Source of the DNA: Euplotes cf. woodruffi 2 WChen-2021 | Lineage: Eukaryota > Ciliophora > Spirotrichea > Euplotida > Euplotidae | DNA: 24,435 nt | Assembly: GCA_021441665.1 (NCBI GenBank) | Contig: JAGYYN010001658.1 | Coordinates: 1-24,435 of the forward strand | Direction of reading: 5' to 3' | Program-made: the position numbers and the translations under genes | Shown here: piece by piece, positions 9,848-19,982 of the stretch | Numbering within the stretch: the stretch's first letter is position 1 | Layout: each line of letters begins with the position of its first letter | Notes under the pieces: generated by a model | Databases searched by the model: none | What the model was told of the DNA's origin: nothing | Seen by the model: only the letters and a program-made list of their open reading frames with translations

Positions 9848-12800
9848 TTAGTTGAGAATGTAGTCCATTAGTGTATCCTGTTTTATCGGCTTTGGATACG
9901 GCTCGTCAATCATTCCTTCATCTGCTAAGTCTGTGAGATCGTTGTGAGGCTGTCCATCTGTAAAACATCAAATTGGAATCGAATCCTGGTTCTTGCTTGC
10001 TTCTAAGTCTCTGATACTGTGAATCAATTTTGTGTAATCGTCGATTTGGTCAGTTTTTACATTTATAAAAATCGCTTTGTAGTTTGCATTTTTCGTAATT
10101 GAGTCTTTGAACTTTTCAAGAGCTCCGTGGTTGTTCACTGCAATATCTAACTTGCAGTTTAGGGCTTGACACACCATTTTAAATAAAGTTGTCATTTCGC
10201 TTTGATTATCGATAAGGATTCACCTTTTAACTTTTCTAGCTTTTGGCGCTTTTATTCTTTGACTTGAAAAAGTAGATAGCTTGATGCTTTTTAGCTCTCT
10301 TCTTCTTGAGGATAAACGACTTTTAACTTCTTCATTTTCTGACCAAGTTGAGAACTTTGGACTTTCTCGATCTTCTAAAGTTTTGGCTTCAGGTTTTTCT
10401 AATCAATTAAGGCCAAATATTTGCATCTGTGCTCCTTCACTCAGATGTCTTCTCGCATTAGTTGCTGCAAACTCGCTGCCATGTGTTAGCTCTTTATAAT
10501 TAGCAGGATTCATAATTTGCTTGCTGGCTCCAAGATCGATTTCTTGTGAAGGATACATTTCACTATTGTAGTTGTTGATCTTTTCATTCACGTTTGAGTT
10601 CTCATCAAATTCGAAGAGCGGGTCGAAGCTTATTGTATCGCTGCTGGTCCCCTTTTTAGCAAACTTTGCAAGCTCACTTGAGAAGGTTATCACCCGATTG
10701 AGCTCGTCTTCGTTAACAAAATTAGTAGTTTCTGGTTTATCATTAGACTTCTCGCTATCGCTTTCTGCTAAGACAATTTCTAAATCAGTAATGCTAAAAT
10801 TCTTACTTTTGTTTTTGGCCTTTTTATCGAATCTTGACTTAGCGATTTGAGAACTCTTAATACCTTCAGTGATTGTTTTAAGTAAGCTCATCCTCACTTT
10901 TGACTCAATGTTTTTGATAGCCCCATCGCCGTCTTTCATTTTATCTGAGTTTCCAGACTTATTCAGAAAGTTCATCACCTCTAAAGAAATATAAATAATC
11001 GCTGTACCTCAGTCTGAGTTTCTTTTCTTCGACAGTTTCATCAATTTAATTCTGTTAAGGGAGTCCATATTTTTATTGGTAATCGACTCTTCATGTTCGA
11101 CCTCAGGGATGGCTTTAAAGCTAACAAACTTATCATTATCGTCGATTAAGTTTATATCTCAGGGTTTTTTGTTCCTCATATTGAAAGAGTACTTTCCTAA
11201 TCTTTGATCTATTTCAGTTAGATTCACACTATTTACCTTTTAATAGAACCCGGTTTTTGGACTTCGTTGACATTGCTAGACATTCATATTATTTACTGTG
11301 ACAAAAAGATCAAAAGATATGCAACAGGACAAGTGGGACGAAAGCACGCTTACGTCAAGTATTTTTGGTTCTTTCATTCTGCTTGATTTCATCTGAAAAA
11401 GTAACACGCGTGAGGTTTATTTCCTGTTTCGGCTTCTCTTTTGTTTCTTCGACTTTTTCTTCGATGAAAAAATTATACAATATTGGTATAAATCTTACTC
11501 TTGACTTCCTCTTTTACAGAATGCTTTTCAGCATTAGCGATTTGAGCGACCAACTGGCCTGCTTCTTGATCTGCTTTTTCCTTTATTAGCCTCATTTCTG
11601 GAGACTTTGAGTGACTGTGCTTCTGTGTGGATGACATTCTTTCTTTAGTCGTGAGTTGGTTGATGATCTCGTCTTTCTTCTGGAAACTGACTGTCTTACT
11701 ATTAGATGTTAATAAATTTGCACTTTGAGATTAGTAAAATAAACAATAAATAAAGCAAAAGCAGCGCTTGCCTTTTCCACTCCTTCTTGCTTCTGTTAAT
11801 AATTGGTTTGAGGTTGTCTACAACAGAGTCGATCGCGTCATTTGATCTCATCTGTAGAGAGCCTTCGTTGCCTGACTCTTGGTTGTTTTGAAAGTTGTTG
11901 ATGTCATCGTTATCTAACCTCGACTGCCTCATAAAGCTATCTTTGCTGCTCGATTGCTCGAGCAAATTGTGGAGAGTTGGAATGTGCACGTATGGGTAGT
12001 TTGAAAAGTCAGCCATCCTAAATGGAATCTGGAAGCTCAGGACGGTTCGTCCTTCGCTATCAAGACTCACTCTATTAAAAGACCCTCCGACTATTTTAAG
12101 TATCCTCGCGGTTAAGTTTAGAGGAAGCCCAATCGACTTATTTGCGTTTATGCTTTTGATAAATACATCATCGGTTATGCTAAACATCGTTTTTAAATCG
12201 TTCTCGTCGTAGGTGATTCCAGAGATAAATGAGATTTCGAAGAAGACGATGAATCCTCCAAGCTTCATCTCGTATTCTGCTTTAAGGTCGATGGACACTG
12301 TGTCTGTGCTCTTGAGAGCGAAGTCAATCAGAGAAATCATTATTTGGTGGAACTTCGTCACGTCTCCTTCGACATCTTTAGGAAGACAGGGATCGATGTT
12401 GATATCAATTTTTGAATTTGGATATGAACTATTCATAAAGTTCAAGCAGTACATCAGGGAGTCTTTTAAAGTGAATCACTCGTACTCAAGGCAAAAGTCT
12501 TCAGCATCTATTTCGAACACATTCTTGATGAATGAGAAGTTTATAAAAGCTCTAATTAATTTCTTTAGCATCTCTTTCTTATCGAAGACTGTTGCTTTCA
12601 GAGCTTGTTCTCGGTTACTGCGTTCGTTAAAGTCATTCTCAAGCATTTTAAGTACCTCTCTGAGTTGGCAGGAGATACTTACTGATTGATCAACAAGGAG
12701 GTTGGTCTTAATAATCTTATCCTCAGTTTCGTAAAAACTCGCAAGCACTGCATTTTCTCCAAGCCAGTCAATTGGTGTAAGTCTTCAAAGCATCCTATTT

Positions 12801-14540
12801 TTATATTTTAGAATTTTTCATAACTTAAAATTTTGATTTTCAAATAAATTTTAATGCAGTTTTATTAAATCTCGATGAGCAGATTTTGAAATAAATCAAA
12901 TACTTGCATTTTTAATAGCAAATTATTAAATTTTATTTTTTATTTTATCAAATGATTCTTGATGTCTCCATATTTATTTTTAAATGATGCTAGTTTTTAA
13001 AATTAATAATCGTGGTTAATTTTTGGCTCAAATAATGTATAAAAATCCTCATATGATTATAAAGAGTGAGTATAAGTAAAAATAACCATGGTCTAAGATT
13101 GCACTAAATTCTTATCAAGCGTTACCGCTCATCAGTTACTAGTTATAAGCTAGTTATTTTCTGAACCTTCACTAATAATTTCCGGATTATTCAAAACACA
13201 AAGGAAAAATTGCTTTCATCACCAGAATCGTGATTGTAACAGACTTGTAAAACTTAGCCAGTGCTGAGCCTATTTTAGCCAAAAATTCCGTATTTATTTA
13301 AAAACGTACGGAATGATTTATTATATAAATAACATAATTTTTGTTTTGAATTTAACTAATAATATCGCTGATTGTAGTCGATGCAGGAACTAAAAAGCTA
13401 ATTAAATCCTGCTCTTCATCTTAGCAGATTTGAAGATGATTTGGAGTCGTAAATAATGTTTTGCAATTAATTGGATATTTAAATAGCATGAAAAATTACA
13501 AAGAAACAGTCTATTTTTTGTTGTATTTTTGGCGTATTTAAAACTAACCCTCACTCAGTCTTTTTAAGGACCTTGAGATAAGACAGTTATTCGCTGTTAT
13601 GAAGGAAATTGCCTTACTTCGTAGGTTGAGTTTCACCGTCTCCATTTGACTTCTTTAAAAATTGGATAGAAATCGTAGTGCATATATTTGCGGAAACCGA
13701 GTTATTTATTGCTTTCAAAAATACGTCTCGACTGTTTTTATGAATAAAAGAGCTAATCTTTGAAGAGATCCTGTGCTCGTCAGTTTCACACGTGCAGTCA
13801 ATCAGTGCGGTGTTGGAGAATATAATAGTTCCCTTCGCATCGACAACTGCTGCTTTCTCAGGTGCTGAGTCGATAAGTGACATTATTGCTTTGAAGGACT
13901 TCTCGAAGGAAGTCTTAATCACCCAGTTTTCCTTCAGATGTCTTTCGAGCGCTGCGAAAATAGTGACTTCCAGCGATATTAAAATCGCGATTCCCAATAT
14001 GTCGCTGAAATGCACCACAACGAGAGTCTGTGAGTTATCACCTCTGGGGAACCTCGCGTCGCTGATAAATCGAAAAGCGTTGACCAGCAGTGCGTGACAC
14101 ACGATGGATATCGTGTGATTCTTCCAGGTGTGCAGAGCCATTAAATCGTAGATCATTAGTATACATAAGGAGAGGGGAGAAAACTGACTGGATAACAGCA
14201 TAGGAAGCTCCATAAAGATTCGTGAAAGCAACAAGTTCTTTTTGTACACGATATAGTAGTAAGCAGCGCCGTGCATCAGTATTCAACACACCGTCATGAT
14301 TCCAATTTCTTTGAAGTGGTAAAGAAACTCAGAGGTTACGAATAAAACTAAAGAAACTCATATTAGCAATTTTAATATATTTGTCGAGCGGCTTTCCGCT
14401 TTGTACTTCATGTTAAACGTCGGATTGGTGAATTCTAAAAAGAAGTCAGTTGCGAATAATCTAGTTTCAGCGAATAAGTTCCAGTTCTTGTAATGATTGA
14501 CTGATTCTCTGAAGTTTCTATATCAATTCACGTTTTTCAT
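9848..14540 (-). CDS. Membrane hybrid histidine kinase homologue, catalytically degenerate
   Basis: The model is 1223 aa with introns of 823, 25, 40, 78, 28 and 27 nt. Order: five or six hydrophobic segments (residues ~60-240); a PAS domain (~270-360) ending LTPIDWLGENAVLASF; a DHp-like helix; a HATPase_c-like domain (TKFHQIMISLIDFALKST, then SGITYDENDLKTMF, then NKSIGLPLN..KIVGG, then TVLSFQIPF); a long charged linker; and a C-terminal receiver domain. In classical hybrid kinases phosphate passes from His to Asp. Here the H-box reads SCQLREVLK, with Cys for His (codon 12668-12670). The ATP-binding N-box Asn and the G1 Asp are not seen. The receiver phospho-Asp is Asn (codon 10061-10063) in AIFINVKTD, although its Thr (CFTDG) and Lys (YPKP) remain. 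It looks like a receptor-shaped pseudokinase. A hydrophobic run after the HATPase domain may be a seventh membrane segment or part of an intron. Confidence 0.8.
12795..13617 (-). other. 823-nt AT-rich interruption inside the PAS domain (intron or eliminated sequence)
   Basis: Donor GTAAGG and acceptor AAATAG join QFLKKSNGDGETQPTK to MLCRLTPIDWLGENAV in phase, and the result is a complete PAS fold. Far longer than the other introns here. It contains a 30-nt hairpin, ATTCCGTA at 13285-13292 and TACGGAAT at 13307-13314. It could be a long intron or may include an internal eliminated sequence. Confidence 0.55.
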
Positions 14541-14702
14541 ATTGATGGCTTCTATATTATTTCAATTATTACATACAGTACTTCTCACACGGTGAAATCC
14601 AAATTTATTGGAGATCAAATTTGCAATACGAGTTTTAATGTGTCGAAGTGTATATAAAATATTATTTTAATCTATAATATCGATATTTTAGTTGCAGCCA
14701 CA
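14541..14702. promoter_or_regulatory. Divergent promoter region
   Basis: 162 nt between the start codons of the pseudokinase gene (-) and the gene starting at 14703 (+). It contains an E-Cbs-like HATTGAAAHH match on the minus strand at 14558-14567 and a TATATAAAATATTA stretch near 14650. Individual promoter elements cannot be assigned with confidence. Confidence 0.4.
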
Positions 14703-17315
14703 ATGGAAGCAAAATCAAGATGACTACCCCTTCCGATATTCTTAAATCAACCATTCGACAAGCTGAAGACAACTAAAGTTTGTAAAGTGAGATTCAAAGA
14801 CGAGCCGAGCACTTTTCAGTATAACCCGAGCGAGCCTTGAAAAAACTTGACTCTCGTAAATATCTCAAAAACAAAGGTACTTTTATTTCCTTGTTTTTAT
14901 TTATTGCGAAGTGATGCTAGTATTGATCCAATGCCTAATTTTTTAACACAAGCACTGGCTTTATCATTTCTTATTTTAAAAAAGTTTAATATTAAATATT
15001 TATCGCATTAAACTGATATTTTACTTTACAATTTATATAAAATTTATTCGGTTTTGTTTTGTTTTATAAAAAAGAGCACAAATCAATGCAATTTCATTCT
15101 GCAAAAATTTAAACGCATTAAACAAATCCAACTGCTAGCATTTACCAATTTAAAATTACTATTTTTTTAAATAACAATAATTAAAATTTAGATTTTTTTA
15201 AAATGAGGATTTATGTGTTTTGTTAAAATTAAATATTTTTATCGTATTTTTAGCGAAAATTAAGGTGAGTTATAAAAGATGACCACGATACTAAAATTTG
15301 CATATTTATGTAGAAAATGTCTAAATTAAATTATATTTAATCAAATCAGTTTGTTAACATGGAAAGCTGAAATCTCAGCAAGTTTGAGTCTGTAGTTCCA
15401 ACAATACCGAAATCGAGTTCAACCTACCTTCTTTCGTATTTTAAGCGGGAAGACTGTGCTATGAAGGCCTCGGATTTCGAGATCGAAGAAGAAAAAGAGT
15501 AAAACTACCCCAAGTCAAAATTTTAATGCTAAAATAGAGCTCCAATTCCGCAAGAGATCGAGTATTCGTACATTAGCGGATGCCACAAGAGAGGCAAAAG
15601 CGGGATAATTACTAGCACGACTATGCAGAACCAAAAGAAGTTTTACAGGTAACCCAAATTATTATTTAAAGCTAATAATTCAGCATTTATCTGTTTATTT
15701 TGCAAAGCGCTAAATCTGAATAGGAGGCCGAATTACCAGCCGTACAGCAATATGTTTGAGAAGGAGGACGAATGTCAAGAGATTAAGTACAAAAGCCCAG
15801 CTGTCTACTCAAACAAGAGAAAGCACATTGAAATAACTCCAGAGTATAAATGCGAACTTCCGAAAGATCGGTAGGCTAGTTAACTTACTTTAAGTATCGA
15901 GAGACTTAATCAGGAGATTAAAAGAGAAACTATGGAGTTAGCAACCCTTCGTCACCAAAAGCGAAAGCAGCAAATGATTAAAAATTACGCTTTAGAATCA
16001 CCTAAAATTGAAAAGCAAGTTGAGGACATCGAAAGTGACGAAGAAGGCAGTGCTAAAATTCCCTCGAAAACGCGAACTAAATAAAGATGTAAAGTCAAAA
16101 TATCTGCACAAGTTTATATCGCCGAAGGAACTTGAAGAAATGAAGGAAGACCCGTACGAACTTGCGATGAATAACGAAGGCTCCCTCAACGATATTATTG
16201 ACGAATATATCATTAAAGATCCCAGAAACTGCAGACGACATCTCGATTTTAATGAAGAACTCGCAGATAGATATGAATGAGACATCGAGATGGATGAGTT
16301 TGATGAAAAACCAGTATGCGAGTATCGACCGACTTACAAAGGTAGTTACCACGCGAACATGCAAAGATATACATTTAATAAATCAGCTGTTGATAAATCA
16401 AAGATGTACTGTTCACCTTCCCCGAAAAAGTCAAAGAACATTAAAAACTCAACTGACAAATAAACAAAAAGGCTCCTTCGTGACATCGAGTCTCAATAAA
16501 AAGAGGTCAGCATTAAAGAGCAAGCAAACCGAATTAATTGAGGATAAGAATTTAGTGAATAAAAATAAAGCAGTATGCTACAACAGATACAAAAATTACA
16601 ACGAAGAGAACAGCAAATAAGCTAAAACCAAACACAAGAATTAAAAGTGCCACTAAGAAATCAAAGCCGAAGTACACTAACAAGGAAGACGAGATTCCAG
16701 CAAAGAATTATAACTTAGAGCCGAGAACCAGCGAGTTTATCTACAATTTCTATAAACTCCTCACAGGAAATTTTGTCTCTGGTCCAGCGTTTTTGGAGCA
16801 GAACAAGCACAAGTAGCATTAAGATTGATGGCCTGAAGAGCCTTGATGCCAAGATCAATAAATTTACTGAACTGTTCTTCTGCACTGAGGGGAAAGGAGG
16901 AGTTATCCAGATAATTGGGGAACCGCTATTCCCACTCAGAACAACAATTGAGTTTGTTTTTAAAGAGTTCTCAGGCCAGAAAGTACTGATCAGCAAGGCA
17001 ATACAGACTACTAAAGACAAGAAAGCTAAAGGGTTCCCTCAGAGTCCGTATAAAGTAAATAAACATGAAAAAGAAAATACTTGCACTGATAGCCGCAAAC
17101 ATTCACTTGAAATTGCTGTCGAAGGAAAGATTGTAAAGCACACGAATCATAAAGAAAGCAGTGCAATGAAGCATTCTAGCAAAATGAGCTCAGATTTGGT
17201 TCTCTCAAACACCTTCCATTGCCTTGAAAATATGACTAGCGAAAGCAAAGAATTCTTCAAGTTTAACTTTAAGTTAAAGAATAACAAAATAATCCATTTA
17301 GATGTGACTTTGTAA
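14703..17315 (+). CDS. Unrecognised basic protein with four +1 frameshifts
   Basis: Not recognised. The model has introns of 473, 39, 75 and 24 nt and four +1 shifts: AAA-TAA at 16079-16084, 16458-16463 and 16615-16620, and AAG-TAG at 16811-16816. It gives 665 aa ending at TAA 17313-17315. A coiled-coil-like stretch, RIERLNQEIKRETMELATLR, is followed by an acidic, conserved-looking segment (KYLHKFISPKELEEMKEDPY, then EGSLNDIIDEYIIKDPRNCR), a Lys/Ser-rich basic linker carrying the shift sites, and a folded-looking C-terminal part (EFIYNFYKLLTGNFVSGPAF, then KGGVIQIIGEPLFPLRTTIE). A second ATG at 15359 could be an alternative start if the 473-nt gap is not an intron. Its 3' end overlaps that of the converging gene by 18 nt. 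Confidence 0.7.
14877..15349 (+). other. 473-nt AT-rich intron or eliminated sequence
   Basis: Donor GTACTT after ..LVNISKTK and acceptor AAATCAG before FVNMESCNLSKFE keep the frame at phase 0. Strongly AT-rich with no supported ORF. Could be a long intron, may contain an internal eliminated sequence, or could be a promoter if the downstream ATG is the real start. Confidence 0.45.
16079..16084 (+). other. +1 frameshift site AAA-TAA
   Basis: Frame 0 ends ..SAKIPSKTRTK then TAA. The +1 frame opens KDVKSKYLHKFISPKELEEM and runs about 125 codons to the next site. Confidence 0.85.
16458..16463 (+). other. +1 frameshift site AAA-TAA
   Basis: Frame 0 ends ..KSKNIKNSTDK then TAA. The +1 frame continues KQKGSFVTSSLNKKRSALKS. 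Confidence 0.8.
16615..16620 (+). other. +1 frameshift site AAA-TAA
   Basis: Frame 0 ends ..YKNYNEENSK then TAA. The +1 frame continues KLKPNTRIKSATKKSKPKYT. Confidence 0.8.
16811..16816 (+). other. +1 frameshift site AAG-TAG
   Basis: Frame 0 ends ..AFLEQNKHK then TAG. The +1 frame continues SIKIDGLKSLDAKINKFTEL for about 165 codons. AAG, not AAA, precedes the stop. Confidence 0.7.
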
Positions 17316-19982
17316 TGGCTTATGCAGGGAGGCCGTTGAAGATCAAAGCATCGAAGCTTCAGTTTTAATTTCTTTATAATAATGCTCTCTGCCACCACAG
17401 CTCCTCTTTTTGATTTCTATTGATTTTAAGGGTCAGATCTTCTTGATTTTTTCTTTTGAGCTTTGTGACTGCTTCTGGGGTTTATTTACACTAAGCTTTG
17501 AGAGCAAGAAATTATCCTTCGGTTTGTGTAGTCTGAGTAAAGAACTTTTATTGTTGCAGCTTTCTTGAGTTGACATATCAGCCTTGCTTTCAATTTTCTG
17601 GAACTAGATCAGGTAAAAACTATATTTCTTACGCTTCTCAGGCAAATCAAGTTGTCATCTGCTAAATCGTAGTGTTTACTACTTCATATCGAGGGACTTT
17701 TGCAACTTCGACATCATGATATTAGATCTCTGTACGCTTTGGGTCGTTCGAATCCTTTGGTCTCTGAGCTTATTAAGCTTATTCGCACTTTTAGCTGATT
17801 TATCTCAGTCCGCAATACATGAAGAATTCGAGTTTGCATTCAGAGGACAGTTCCTGACAATTTTGACACTCACATGTCGGGTTGTTGGCTTTACCGGCTT
17901 GAAATGCTGGATTCCAGAAATAAGCAGAGACTTTGGATCTCCAGTCATTTGATACGCGTCTACTTAGTTTATGTATTATACCTACCAAGTGTTTTATTTG
18001 ATGTTTGAAACTGTCTTCTTTTTCCTCGTATTTTTGACTTGACCTTGTCTAGCATCATTTTGTTTGAAAGCAGGCTCAAGTGCTTGTTGTCTTTTGTGCT
18101 GCTCAGTTGGATGTTCATTGAGTTCTAAAACGAGTTAGAGTCAACAAGCGCTACTTTTTACCTTCGTTATATCTTTGAGGATGTTTCCGAATCGGCTATT
18201 GTTTAATTTGTTCTACAATAAATAAAGTAACTGTTAAAAATTACTTCAGGTGGTATTAGCTGAGCTGAGTTATTTGCATTAAACCTCAAATCTTGTGCCA
18301 TTAGCTTTGCATTGTTCTCGATGTCCTTTGCTTCACAGAAGGCTTGAAGTTTAGCTAAAGAAGACTCGCTTTTCATTATTTTAGACCTGAAGTCGTCGAC
18401 TTTGATCCTGTATAAAGTGCTTTCAAAGGATTTGCAAGTGACTGTGAAGCTTGAGTTTCTATTAAAGCAATAATCTGCGATTCAAAGTAAGTTTCCTTCA
18501 CCGAGATAGCTAATTGACTTTCGAATAGACTTAGTCTTACTAGCATCACTTAGATTATTATAGTAAGATCTCCTTTGCGATCCAAGCTTATACTGTTTAT
18601 TACAAGACATCAGTTTAATTGAAGTATTAGAGGTGTCGTTATTTTCGTCTCAGATTTTGATTTGCTTTGTAATTTCAAATTCCCCTTTAGCGATTATATA
18701 AATATACTGTATTTTGCCTCCTTCTTTAATCAATACTTGATTGCAGTTTGGGTGGACGACCTCGAATCAAGATTGAATATCACTTTTTGCTTTCCAATTC
18801 AGGTGGTTCAAAAATGCTAATTTTGTAAGACAGTCGTAAATATTTTCTTTGTCTTTTTGAGCCATTTTCTCGTGAATCCTCAAAATGTCTTTATTTATGG
18901 ATCTTTGCAAGGACTGTATCTGATGTGCAGGTGGCTTTGTGGTTTGTGGGTTTACTAAGCAATAGTGATTTTTCTCCAAAACTCTGGCCGGCATTAAGCT
19001 CAGAGACTTTATTTGTACTCGTAATTACTGGTACTTCGATCTTTCAGCTCAGTCACATCGAATACATGGTCTTTGTTATATTCTTTCAACAGCTATAGCG
19101 AAGATAAGTGTGTTAGCTAAGTTATTGATTCGTTTATCCTTACATTGCTAACTGTAACTGATCTCTGAGGAACAGAGATTTCCACACTTCCTTGTATAAT
19201 TATGTAAATGTGGTTTCATTCAGTCTCTATACAATTTAAAATATATTATGATAATTTGGATTTTATGTACACAAATTCTAAAATTATCATAATCGATGAG
19301 TGATTATAAACTAAGATGACTGATAGTGTTCAAAAATAATCAAAATTTTAAATATCTCAAAATTAAGTATAAAATCAGCTAAATTTAGACCGTCTTAGCT
19401 TCCTGTATTAAAATTGTAAAAGGAGTGAATCAAAGGCTTATTATTATTGAGGCTAAAAAGATTTAATTTTTGAGTTTGAATATCAATATCAAAACAATTG
19501 ATGTTTAAGCTCTTAGTCATTTTGGCTTTTGTTAATGTGCATAGTGATGACTGCATACATACTGTAGACAATATCCCCTTGGCTGTAATGCTGACATTCC
19601 ATGCTTTTGGCTACCTCATATTGGTCTGCCGTGCTGAGTTTCTATAATCAGTCGATTAGTGATGATTTCATTTACTTGCTGCTTAGGCTAGACACCTGCT
19701 GCGGCAGGTAGCCACAGCCCCAGCCAGCATGTAAATAATAGCTCTTTACCTGACTGAATGATTTAAGCTCGCTGGAGAACATCTTTAGGTGAGACATGAA
19801 TGGAAGAAGCAATTTGAGCTCTTTGACTGACCTGAGACCGCTGGGCTTTTGCAGGACTCACACGATCTTCTGTCGAGCATGTTAGCAACACGATGTAAAA
19901 ATAAAACTGGCAAGCAACAATCAAACTTTACTTCATTTTCAGTGAGCTCAGATTTAGGATTGGCTGACTTATAAAACTGCAT
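17298..19982 (-). CDS. Protein with two cyclic-nucleotide-binding domains, three +1 frameshifts
   Basis: The model from ATG 19980-19982 has eight introns (62, 108, 336, 51, 32, 37, 23 and 35 nt) and shifts at 19009-19014, 18891-18896 (AAA-TAA) and 17679-17684 (AAG-TAG), giving 665 aa. The first domain reads PFMSHLKMFSSELKSFSQKL, then YSQGDIVY, then IYIIIQGSVEISVP, an insertion, then LNAGQSFGEKSLLLSKP. The second reads QVLIKEGGKIQYIYIIAKGE, then ISYLGEGNLLCIADYCFNRN and SSFTVTC. These are cNMP-binding beta-barrels. The phosphate-binding cassette is imperfect in both: the first keeps FGE but has PTNHKAT where PRAAT is usual, and the second keeps an Arg but lacks FGE. Ligand binding is therefore uncertain. 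The C-terminal third is basic and of unknown role. Its stop at 17298-17300 lies inside the converging gene. Confidence 0.8.
17679..17684 (-). other. +1 frameshift site AAG-TAG
   Basis: Frame 0 ends ..KLQKSLDMK then TAG TAA. The +1 frame gives SKHYDLADDNLICLRS, a 35-nt intron in phase, and about 100 more codons. Confidence 0.65.
18891..18896 (-). other. +1 frameshift site AAA-TAA
   Basis: Frame 0 ends the first cNMP domain, ..TSDTVLAKIHK, then TAA. The +1 frame opens KDILRIHEKMAQKDKENIYD and leads into the second domain. Confidence 0.85.
19009..19014 (-). other. +1 frameshift site AAA-TAA
   Basis: Frame 0 ends ..DRSTSNYEYK then TAA. The +1 frame opens KVSELNAGQSFGEKSLLL, the conserved phosphate-binding cassette, so the shift is needed to build the fold. 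Confidence 0.85.
19227..19562 (-). other. 336-nt AT-rich intron or eliminated sequence
   Basis: Joins HYSQGDIVYK to TECNHIYIIIQGSVEIS across a phase-1 GTATGT..TATAG pair and restores the first cNMP barrel. AT-rich, no supported ORF. Confidence 0.6.
19642..19749 (-). other. 108-nt intron with a GC-rich hairpin
   Basis: Removal joins ELKSFSQ to KLSTADQYEVAKSME in phase. Unlike other introns here, its middle is GC-rich and holds a stem ACCTGC-TGCG-GCAGGT at 19694-19709 with a further GGCT/AGCC pairing outside a bulge. No function assigned. Confidence 0.5.

Noticed and set aside
10281-10850. Plus-strand open frames opposite the kinase linker
   Set aside because: They are antisense shadows of the minus-strand coding region, Ser/Leu-rich with no domain.
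12760-12793. RLTPIDWLG taken as the H-box RTPLN of a histidine kinase
   Set aside because: It fits the last PAS strands better. The true H-box position is SCQLREVLK, about 35 residues later.
12793-13614. Two separate genes, a membrane-PAS protein and a kinase starting at the ATG 12791-12793
   Set aside because: LTPIDWLGENAVLASF after that ATG is the end of a PAS domain whose beginning lies in the upstream exon, and splicing joins them in phase.
18767-18994. Open frame starting MPARVLEKNHYCLVN as the start of the cNMP gene
   Set aside because: Its first part is out of frame with the conserved NAGQSFGEKSLL cassette; only the part after the shift site is real.
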